The notes below the pieces were generated by a model. The model was not told where the DNA came from, did no database searches, and saw only the letters and a list, made by a program, of their open reading frames with translations. Positions 55,286 to 64,000 of a DNA stretch of 64,000 nucleotides are shown here, in pieces. The number at the start of each line of letters is the position of its first letter. The stretch's first letter is position 1. The stretch is from Latrodectus hesperus (Eukaryota > Arthropoda > Arachnida > Araneae > Theridiidae), in contig CM075855.1 of NCBI GenBank assembly GCA_037975125.1, positions 107,911,912 through 107,975,911 on the forward strand, read 5' to 3'. Position numbers and translations under genes: made by a program.

Positions 55286-58200
55286 GATGAATTGCCAAAC
55301 CAAACTGAGAATAAATCACTTGACAGCTGTTAAATAGGTCGCCACCTTGGAAAGTAATGCCAATTTAAACTTCTATACCTCGAAAAAAGAACACATTTTA
55401 ATAAGTATGGAAATATTTTTCAAATTGTTAAATAGGACAGATTTTTTTAAATAACATAAAAGAGAAACATCCTCTTTGGGTATTCATCACATATATAGTT
55501 CTGTAGGTACAGTGAAATGTAGATATATAATATTTTATATATATAAATAATGTAACATATGTACTGAAATATATATTTTTTTTATAAAACCTTATGGCAA
55601 CCCTGACAAAGATGAACTGCATTATTATCTTATTTATTAGTGAAGAAAAATATAATAAATACTTTAACATTTATATACATATATAATAAAGCAATAATAT
55701 TAGTGATAAAATTGAAAATTTTAACAAAAATGTGTGTATTGCATAAGGTTTTCTTTTATATTAATACTGCACCATTTCTTTTAAATTTTTCAAAATAGAT
55801 TAAAATAATTTCTCTCATTCAAATAATTAGTTATGCTCTCTCTCTTTACTACATAAAAGAATTATATAAAAGTATTCCCCTACATTAATTCTTAGAAAAG
55901 TGAACTTAAGGTTTTAAGCTAAACTTTTTCAACTAAGTTTAATTCCACTCTTAGATTGATCTTAGTTCATATTATTTCAAGACTTTACTTCAACTTAAAT
56001 TGATCTAAGATCATAAGAATTTTAAATTGTTCACATAATATTTTACACCAAATTAGTTGGGAAAAATTTTCTTAATATAACAGTTGTATGTAATTATTTA
56101 TAATACAATTTAAATTTCTTCAAAGACTTCAGTTTTTAAAACATTTTACTATCTGTACTTTGATTCCTAACAGGTGACTAATAAAGATTATTATTCAACA
56201 TTAAGCATTAATTTTATCCTTGATAAATCATGCAGAAAAACTGACACTTTGTTGCTAATAAACTTTTAAATAATAATTAAAATAGAATAAATTATAACAA
56301 CTACAATAATAATATCGAGTAACACTTATATATATAGATATATATATATATAATCATACACATTAGTGTATAGAAATTTTAATTAATTGGCAATAAAACT
56401 CATAATGTTAGAAAAAATATTAAAAAAAGCTTTTAAACTAGGCGACATAAACTAAAAATGTAAAGAAACATAAATTAACAAATTTTTTATTTTATATTTC
56501 TCATAATAAACATCAATATTACACTTGCTGCAGTTTAAAAGTATAAATAATTATTTGCTTACTGAAAATTAAAAGTTTAAACAATTTTTGTGGTTTTTCT
56601 CAAACATTTACATATGAGCTTCAAATGTTAAAAAATTAAATTAATATAAAATAGATAAATCTAATTATTTAGCGTACTGAAATTATAATAATCTATAAAA
56701 ACAAAACATAATAACACACTATTATTATTTTACTTAATAAAAATTTTCACATGAAATAAATTTTTAAAAAAATACATAATAAAATATATCCTAGAATATT
56801 TTAGCATGCATAATAGAATATTGATAAATATTTTTAACATGAAATATAATTTTATTATGTTCACTTACCTTGAGGCTTCTGGGACGAAATTATATTGTCG
56901 AAATAATCCCAAGCAGACATCCTATTATTAGTACTATTCGTCGGAGTGATTGGTTGTGGTTGCTGGTCATCAGATCCATTTCTTTTTTCTGTTTGGATGA
57001 TATCCGACATTAATTCAATTAAATGTCTTTTCAGTGTATCTGCTTGGGAGTCACTACTTATTCCTAGTTTTTTGTATCTAGGATCCAAATATGTACATAT
57101 GCCAATTGTTCTACTATTTTCAATATTTCCTAACCTTTCGTTAAGTCCTTTTTTCTAATGCATTTAATACTTCTTTACTTTCCGAATAAAATAGTGCACT
57201 TCTTATTTTTGAACAAACAGATACCAATCCATTTGCAATAAGTGGTATTTGGCTCGCAGTTACGTATTTCTCTCCACTTATTTGATTTGTTATTTCCTCA
57301 AAAGGCCTTAAAATTGTAATTAATTCTTCAGAAACCTTACATTCTCCCTCGGTTAAAGTAGGTAAATATTTTTCTATTACAGCTAAAGTTGTTATAACAG
57401 CTTCTTTAAGCTCCAGGTACCTGTTCAGCATATAAAATGTTGAGTTCCATCTTGTAAGAATATCCTGTATTAGTTTTTTTGGGTTCATAGATCCAGAATT
57501 TTTTTGATATTTTAAAAAATTTTCATTTGCACTTGAGCTTCTTTTGAAAAAGAAAACTATTTTTATTTTTTCCAATAAATCTGTTACGATTTTCAATGCT
57601 TCCTTAACAATTAAATTTATTGTATGAGCAAGGCATCCAAAATGTTTGTAACCCAAATTTATGATAACAGACTTCATATTAGCAGCATTATCCGTAATGG
57701 TTGCAAGTACTTTTCTTGACAAATTGAATTTCTCTGTTTGCTCTTTAATCAGATTGGAAAGAATTCGACTTGTGTGAGTATCACCAATATTAACGCACCC
57801 AATTAAAATCGTCTTCAAAGAAAAATCCATCATTAGTGAAGTGAGATGTTACCCCAAGGTAACTCTCATTATTTCTTGAAGTCCGTGTATCAATGGTAAG
57901 ACATACGCTGGAAACTGAGGAAAATTTTTGTATGGCGATGCTATAACATTGTTCATATAATGCCGGAATTAAGTTATTAGAAATAACTTTTCTGCTAGGC
58001 AACGAATAACTGCTATTTAGTCCCCTTACAAATTCCTTGAAACCTTCATCTTCCACGAGAGAAAAAGGCTGCAAATCTTTTATAAAAAGATCTAATAAAA
58101 GACGATCTAAAAGTTCTTATTTGCCGCTGTCATTTTCTGAGGCATAAATTCTGCTGTTTTCATTTGCTGTGCTTGATTAAAAGAATTTGAAGGAGATGCA

Positions 58201-58470
58201 TTTGTTTCTTCAAGTTCAGTAATTAAATTCACAGAATGAAAAGGATTATTTTTATTATGCAATCTGTGCAGAATCCTTCTTTTTTGAACAGAAAGCACTT
58301 AAGCACGAAAGATCCACAGTGATATGCTTCTTTTCCAAATGTTTCTTTAAATTATTTGTCGTCGATTTGAAGCAAAGTTTTGCACCACATAAATTACATT
58401 TGGCGGTCTTCAAATTTGCATCAATAATATTAAAATAATTCTAAATAGGACTTTTATTAACTCTACTCAT

Positions 58471-59424
58471 TTTAAAATATTTAAAATGTACAATGAAGTA
58501 ATAAAATTAATATAACAAATAAACACAAATAATGGAAGCAAGGAAATAATAAAATAGCTCAAAAGTGAGGGTATGTATTTGCTCAAAAAAGAGACAATGG
58601 CAACTGAAACTGAATAGAATGATACTCGGTATTTATTCAAACCATTTTAGTTGCAACTATGTAAAAGGATATACTACACATTAGCGCTAACAGGACCACC
58701 CTATCGATAATTACTTTTACGGAAGCCCTGTCTGAGGACCATCTTATTGATGATTACATTTTCACCCGAAATTTAAATTCCCAACTAAGTGCAGGATTTC
58801 GTCTCGCTAATTTCTCACGGTCCAGGAATCGTTTCTTAAAATCCCTTCATTTGTCACCATTGTAAAAGCCCGCCACACTCGATAGGATTTTTCGTTTGGA
58901 TTTGTTGAAGGGGGTAGAAAGTAATTAAGCACACACTTCCCTCAAATTCTGCTGACCACAGTAGGGGAGGCACATGTGGAGTAGAATCCTATCGTGTGTC
59001 GTAAAAGACCACCCTATGAATAATGAGTTTTTCCCAGAGAAGAAGAAGTGGATCTAGTGTTTGTTAGGTTCCTAGCCTAAATGGCCATGTACCTTCTGTT
59101 CCTAAGAAATTTTTCTACACCTAACTTTAGTTGAGATTAACATAATGATTTCAAAACATAAGGTTATTTAAACACAAAAGATTAAGAAAATATTTTGACT
59201 CTTAGGTTAAAGTGCTCCCAACGAGAGTTCTTTGCATGATATTGAATAAACATAAAAAGAAAAATTTGAATACACATTACAAACAAGAGTGAAAAAAATA
59301 AAATAAAATAAAATAAAATTACAGTTATATACATAGTAACAGTATTGATATAACTACATAAAGACAAAATATTTTTTTATTCTATTATATATGCATATAT
59401 ATAAATACAATTTTTTTTCCTTTT
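58471..59424. other. region upstream of hAT with inverted and direct repeats
   Basis: 58.69-59.03 kb is less AT-rich. ACACTCGATAGGATT (58875-58889) and AATCCTATCGTGTGT (58985-58999) are inverted, with one mismatch. GGACCACCCTATCGATAATT (58693), GGACCATCTTATTGATGATT (58737) and AGACCACCCTATGAATAATG (59006) form three related direct copies. No gene. An unclassified short repeat element is likely. Confidence 0.5.
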
Positions 59425-59478
59425 CTGTATTTTATTTTATATATATATATTTTTTTTAAGAATAAGAAGAAGAAATTA

Positions 59479-62195
59479 TTAATTTCTACTTTTTGGGAGG
59501 CAAATAGATAAGTTTGAATGTGGCTTAGCCCGCAGAACCGCCCTTGGTCTGTGGAAATTGGAAAGATCATAGGGACTGTAGTTTTCAATTGCTTGAATTT
59601 CAGAGTTATCAATTTCATAAAGATTGTTGTAGAAGCGAAAAGCAAGGAATTGGACGTATCTTGATAGGGGAAGGACACCCAAATTGCTTCTGATGTGTTC
59701 GTTTCTGATGTAGAAGTCTGATTGAGTGATCAGTCTAAGAAATTTACTTTGCTGACCCTCAAGAAGTTTCAGGTTCGTTTCTGCAGCACCACCCCAGATT
59801 GGGGCTGCATAGGTGATAATAGGGCGAAGGTATGATTTATAAATCAATAGCTTGTTAGCCATGGAGAGCTTTGATTTGTAGGCAATTAAGGGGTAGAGTG
59901 AAGTTTTGGCAGAAATAAATTTATTCTTAATTTTATTAATATGGGCTTTCCAGGTAAGTTTTTTATCTAACGTAAGACCGAGGTACTCGACTTTATTTGA
60001 CCAGGGGACCGAAAAACCGCTTAGTTGAATCTGGGGGGGTAGAGTACGTTTCCTAGTAAAAATGACAGCAGTGGATTTGTTTGGATTTATTTTAATTTTC
60101 CACTTATTAAGCCACTCTTCAATGGCCATGAGGTGTTCAGTAAGGGTAGCATGGATTTTCCAGTAGAGAGAGCTAGTGGACAAAACGGCAGTATCATCCG
60201 CAAACAAGCAGAGCATAGTATTTTGGTGTTGCGGAATATCATTGATATAGATGTTAAATAAGAGAGGACCCAGCAGGGATCCTTGCGGTACGCCTGCAAG
60301 AATGGGTCTGTCCAGAGAGATATCTTTTCCTACTCTAACAGTAAAAAAGCGGTTGGAGAGGTAATTATTAATTAAAGTAATTAATTGGGTTGGGAAATGG
60401 AATTTAATTAGTTTGTAAATTAGACCAGGGTGCCAAACTCTATCGAACGCTTTTTCTATATCAATGAATATTCCTCCCGTGGATTTTTTGTACGCGATTC
60501 CTTTTGAAATTTTTTCTACTACTCTGAGTAGTTGGTGGGTGGTAGAAAGTTTTTTACGGAAGCCAAATTGTTGAGGAATAATAATTTTGTTGGTCTCATC
60601 AAAGGCCAGTAATTTATTAAGAATAATTTTTTCGGCAATCTTGGCCATAGTCGGCAAAAGAGAGATCGGTCTATAATTGGATGGGAGATTTTTGCTTTTA
60701 CCCTTCTTGTGGAGCGGAATGATAACTGCCCTTTTCCATACTTTTGGAAAATGACTTGTTTTCAGTATACTGTTGATGATTGCAGAGAGGCAGCAAATTG
60801 CTCTAATAGGGAGCTGTTTCATAATTTTGTTGTTGATATTATCATGACCGGGACTTTTTTTGGGTTTTAGTTGTTTAATAATTTCTTCAATTTCTGAAGC
60901 AGGTGTTTCAATGAAAGGCTGATTATTAATGTTGTTAGTCAGGAAATTGGTTACTGTGTTTATAATTTGCTGGTCATTTTGTGGATTACTGATGTTGTTT
61001 GCTTGAAATTGTTTTTCAAGACTGTTTGCCAAGCATTCCGCTTTTTCAAAATTTGTGAGTGCTACTTTGGCGCCATCTATGAGTGGGGGGACACACTCCT
61101 TGTTGTTTCTCCTTTTATTAGCTGCTCTCCAGAAGGATCCATCCTCCACATTGAGATTAGTGAGGTATGCATTCCATGAGTCATGGTTATGTAAAGCTAT
61201 TTTATTTTTGATTATTCGTTTTAAGGCATTAATTTGATTTTTAATCACTGGAGATCTGGTTCTATTATGAGTTTTCCTTAATTTATTTCGTTTTTTAATT
61301 AAATCAATTATATTGTCTGGCAAGTATTCTATTTGATGATTCATTTTGGTGAATTTACTGTGATTGAGAGCAGTATTTATAATAGAAGTAAAATTATTAA
61401 CATTTTCTTCAAGTTGGGATGGGTCATCAGTTAATTGAAAGGCTTTATCTGGAATTAAACAGTTAATTTTATTTCTAAACTTACTCCAATTGTGGCAGGT
61501 TTTTTGCCAATCACTTTCTTGCTGATTATTTTTGCTGAAGAAAATTAGCACTGGGTAGTGATCAGACGGGAGCTCCTCGATTGTTGATAATTTCATGGGA
61601 GGTTGGATACCCCTACAGAGCATTAGATCTATATAATTTGCATGTGTAGGGCCAAAATGAGTGGGTTTATCGGGCTTAAAAATGGTAAAGTCGGTATTGT
61701 TTATAAGGGAGTTTAGGACTTTTCCAGTACTGTTTGCATAATTGCAACCCCAGTTCTGGTGTTTAGCATTGAGGTCCCCAGCGAGGATGATCTTAAAAGT
61801 GAGTGCTGCTAGGTTTTCAATGTCAACAGAAAGAAGTGAAGAATTGGAGGTGGGGGGATGTAGAGTGATGCCACTGTAATGTCAGAGCTGTTGGAGAAGT
61901 GTAGTTTGATAATTGTCGCTTCAGCAAAGTGCAATTTAGGTGTGGGAATATGTGTATGGCTGATCTTTGTTTTGATTAGAATGGCCGTACCTCCCTGGCG
62001 AACGGTGCGGTCGTTTCTATAGATATTATAGTTAGGTACATTGAGGTTATGAGTCTTAACAAGGTGGGTCTCCTGAAGTAAAATAATATCAGGATTGTTT
62101 TTCGTTATAAATGTTTTAAATTCCGGAAGTTTATTGTGCAAACCATTTGCGTTCCATATCATAATTTTCATATTTTCGAATTTTTTAATTATCAT
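59479..62195 (-). pseudogene. LINE C ORF2, endonuclease and reverse transcriptase, one frameshift
   Basis: Begins MIIKKFENMKIMIWNANGLH, with the EN motifs WNANGLHNKL, LLQETHL, GDLNAKHQNWGCNY and SDHYPVLIFF. At 61852-61857 the coding strand has six C and the frame changes after SLYIPP; the next frame carries on TSNSSLLSVDIENLAALTFK without loss. RT: KRAVIIPLHKKGKSKNLPSN, YRPISLLPTMAKIAEKII, FGFRKKLSTTHQL, the catalytic GIFIDIEKAFDRVWHPGL, GVPQGSLLGPLLFNIYINDI, CLFADDTAVLS. Then the thumb and C-terminal WGGAAETNLKLLEGQQSKFL, ending LSICLPKSRN. Catalytic residues are intact. About 900 residues, standard for jockey ORF2. Confidence 0.93.
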
Positions 62196-63895
62196 TGTTA
62201 GTTTCATTTAAACTAAGAGCTTTTAATAAAATGTTGACTTTATCTGTTGGATGGATGGTCTTCTCTAGAAGAGGTACTGCCTGTAACAGTGCAGGATAAG
62301 CTTTAAATATTATATTAATTTCTTTAAACAGTTGAAGAATAGTATGAATGTTTTCAATTTGTCCTAAGTTAGGTAGGTTGGGAGTAGGAATAGTGTTGCT
62401 TTGGGGCTGTGGTGTAATATTTTGTGCAGTAGCTTGCGCAAAGGAAAAATTTTTTTTAATTGAATTTGCAGATTTTGTAATCGTTGATTGCGATTTTTTG
62501 TTTTTATTAGCTGGATTCGCAGGGCAGCCTGCGTATGAGGCGGTATGTGAATTGCCACAGTTACAACATTTTGGGGAATCTATTTTTTTATGGGGGCAAT
62601 CTTTAGTTGTGTGTTTTTCACCACACTTCACGCAGTTCGGTTTTAAATGACAAATTGCAGAGTTATGTCCATACCCTTGGCAATTATAGCACTGCGTAGG
62701 TCTATTATTAATGTATGTTTCGACTCTGATAATTAAATTCATTATTTCTTTGACATCGTGAATTTTGGAGGCTACTTCATTAGAGTTTAGGGTGATTAAA
62801 AAGCAGGGAATGGGTTCTTTGACCCTGTGTTTTCTCATGACTGCTACTGCGGCTACATCAAAGCCTTTGTTAGTCAGCTCTTTCTTTATTAGTTCAGGGG
62901 GTGGTGCGGGGTAAGCCTTTAATAACAACCTTAATGGGTTTTTCAAGACGGTTTTTAATTACTAAGCATTCGATTTGATTTTCCAATAAATATTTTGTTA
63001 CTTTTCTGTGCATTTCCGAGGAGGCTGGAAATACTTTGAGAAATTCTCCTGATAGTTTTGCTTTAATATTTTTGTCGCAATTTATTTTAAGATCGTTTAA
63101 GAGTTCAGTGAAATTACTTTTAAGTTTGATCAGAATAGGGGGAATGGAGTTTCTGGGAGAAGCGGTAGTTGGCTGACTACTGTCAGCATTGTCGCGAATT
63201 TCAGTTTGCATATTACTTAAAACAGAGAATTTATTAATTGTGTTAGTTTGTGGATTGGGAGTGGTAATTTTAATATTTGCCGTTTTTCTGGGTCTAATAA
63301 AACCCTCCTCATCACTATTGTTAGTTAGAGCTCTCTTATTTTTAGTTGGGGTGTTATACATAATTACATCTTTACTAGTAGTTGGTAATTGGGAGGAGCT
63401 ATACATAACATTGTTTACATATGACCATGAGTTATTTACAGTAGTATTGTCATTACACATATTGTTATCAATAGATACAGTATTAGTCGTATTATTAATA
63501 TTTTGCATATGATTGTTTACGCTACAATTGTTTACATTTATCATAGAATTTACATTACCGACAATAACAGAATTAGAATCATTGCACTCATTAGTAGCAA
63601 TAGCATTATCTATATTACAATCTATTTTGTTAATGCTGTCTGATAAATGATCATCAGAGTCATAAGATTTTACAAGTTTAGATTTGCTATTTTGTAATTT
63701 AGAACTATTTTTAGCATCATTTGCATTTAACACTGACCATTTATTTTTACTTTTAGATAATTTGATTACGTTTCTTTTAGATTTAAGATTTTTAGATTTA
63801 ATACTAGTTTTAAGAATTTTATGAGTTGAAATATCATTATCAATATCAGTATCGGAATTACTACATACATTATTATTACCATTATCATCATGCAA
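62185..63895 (-). pseudogene. LINE C ORF1, gag-like protein, one frameshift
   Basis: The N-terminal part (63895-62894) starts MHDDNGNNNVCSNSDTDIDN; it is very Asn/Asp/Ser-rich and likely disordered up to about residue 250. Then it folds as LINE gag proteins do: ILIKLKSNFTELLNDL, KVFPASSEMHRKVTKYLLEN, KPIKVVIKGLPRTTP. Here the frame ends. The normal continuation ELIKKELTNKGFDVAAVAVM begins in the next frame; dropping one C in the C5 run (62897-62901) would restore continuity. Zinc knuckles CYNCQGYGHNSAIC, CVKCGEKHTTKDC and CCNCGNSHTASYAGC follow, then a Gln/Pro/Thr-rich tail ending SLNETNNDN. Expected role: binding the LINE's own RNA. Confidence 0.9.
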
Positions 63896-64000
63896 AGAAC
63901 AATTTGAAATTAAACAATATCCAAATTGGGAGCACTTACCCCGTAGTTCTTGACTGCTGATGAATGCATGTTTGTAAAGTCCGTATTGGTATATCCAGAT
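63896..64000 (-). other. LINE C 5' UTR, cut by the window end
   Basis: About 105 bases upstream of the ORF1 ATG. No promoter motif can be defended. The element's 5' end lies outside. Confidence 0.6.

Larger units (their letters stand above)
54044..55394 (-). mobile_element. Tc1/mariner-superfamily element nested in the hAT intron
   Basis: The ends are GTGTTTTTTTTCGAGGTATA (left) and its inverted copy CTATACCTCGAAAAAAGAAC then AC (right), about 23 bp with one or two changes. The ~1.35-kb size, after removing the 67-bp SINE insertion, is normal. The exact target duplication is unclear because the flanks are A-rich. Confidence 0.85.
53297..56868 (-). other. predicted phase-1 intron of the hAT gene, hosting nested elements
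   Basis: Donor AAG/GTAAGTGA at 56869/56868 and acceptor TTTTTAG/GGAATG at 53297/53296 are both close to consensus. Joining them keeps frame and family order (Gln, Gly, then NAFSTATLE). AT-rich outside the inserted Tc1-like element. A weak SINE-like patch lies at about 53700-53870 on the minus strand (CGGGTTCAGTTCTAG). (TA)n occurs at 56330-56352. Confidence 0.75.
53024..58470 (-). pseudogene. hAT (ZBED-like) transposase, two exons split by a 3.57-kb intron, broken
   Basis: Exon 1 (58470-56869): MSRVNKSPI, a TAG where a Trp is expected before NYFNIID, then a BED zinc finger KCNLCGAKLCFKSTTNNLKK plus HLEKKH (C-x2-C, H-x4-H). The catalytic part has LTIDTRTSRNNESYLGVTSH (first Asp) and ATITDNAANMKSVIINLGYK (second), then CLAHTINLIVKEAL, TRWNSTFYMLNRYLELKEA and LDPRYKKLGI. 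The exon ends SSQKPQ at AAG/GTAAGTG. Exon 2 (53296-53024) follows TTTATTTTTAG with matching phase: NAFSTATLEMNRYLEASFLP, DPLLWWKENAHRFP, then ERLFSKAGYVINEKRTRLSP KHLERL, the dimerisation motif. Frameshifts lie near 58310, 58100, 57830, 57140 and 53145. It is a transposase relic rather than a host gene, unless several breaks are assembly errors. Confidence 0.85.
59425..64000 (-). mobile_element. LINE C: jockey-type non-LTR retrotransposon, nearly intact, 5' end outside window
   Basis: Minus strand: 5' UTR (beyond 63895), ORF1 gag (63895-62185), ORF2 EN-RT (62195-59479), a short 3' UTR and an A-rich tail with (TA)n near 59425-59465. There is no RNase H, as is usual for jockey. Each ORF is broken once, at a run of C on the coding strand, and every motif is otherwise present. 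A truncated relative lies at 41410-41825. ORF1 and ORF2 overlap by 11 bases at ATGATAATTAA, suggesting coupled re-initiation. Confidence 0.92.

Noticed and set aside
55900..56010. Possible MITE with GATCTAAGATC-like inverted phrases
   Set aside because: The arms match only over about 10 bases, with no clear ends or TSD; AT-rich DNA can produce this by chance.
1..64000. Host genes for silk, venom toxins or immune effectors
   Set aside because: I looked for repetitive Gly/Ala coding blocks, cysteine-rich small exons with signal peptides and known domains; none was found.

Overview
This window looks like nuclear DNA of an arthropod, most likely a spider (inferred from the style of its tRNA-derived SINEs, I/jockey-type LINEs, and mariner, Tc1 and hAT elements; I cannot name the species). 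It is very AT-rich, and I could not recognise a single host protein-coding gene. Almost every readable stretch is a mobile element, a relic of one, or satellite DNA. Layout: 1-11.8 kb is an AT-rich desert with a decayed mariner at 1.07-1.58 kb, a (TA)n microsatellite at 6.03 kb and little else. 11.8-16 kb is a cluster of SINEs and short 5'-truncated LINE ends, several with clean target-site duplications (TSDs). 16.2-20 kb holds a minus-strand LINE (LINE A: endonuclease, reverse transcriptase, RNase H and a zinc-binding tail) broken by one base. 20.47-21.37 kb is a deletion-derivative Tc1 element, 22.09-23.35 kb a mariner with a damaged active site, and 25.35-26.10 kb a Tc1-like non-autonomous element with ~160-bp inverted repeats. 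26.5-31.6 kb adds SINEs, an ~850-bp TIR element and an RTE-type LINE end. 31.95-38.78 kb is a satellite array of about 23 monomers of 296 bp, with an 8-monomer higher-order repeat of 2,342 bp and decayed edge units. 41.4-46.8 kb holds a jockey LINE end meeting, tail to tail, a second large LINE (LINE B) with an intact gag-like ORF1 and a broken ORF2; right of it, 47.4-49 kb is purine-rich DNA with a degenerate ~515-bp tandem repeat. 50.9-52.1 kb is an internally deleted hAT with TIRs. 53.0-58.5 kb is a minus-strand hAT (ZBED-like) transposase pseudogene whose reading frame continues across a predicted 3.57-kb intron; a Tc1-like element sits in that intron, and a 67-bp SINE tail sits inside the Tc1-like transposase. 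59.4 kb to the window end is a third large LINE (LINE C, jockey type), whose ORF1 and ORF2 are each broken by a single base in a C-run. How the parts relate: LINE A and its truncated copy end in a CAA/ACA-type tail, and so do two SINE families, suggesting that LINE A-type machinery moves those SINEs. The more numerous SINE family has an (AAAC/AAACC)n tail and must use another partner. The most interesting items are the satellite higher-order array with splice-like signals in every monomer, the three-layer nest in the hAT intron, and LINEs A and C, which are nearly intact apart from homopolymer frameshifts.
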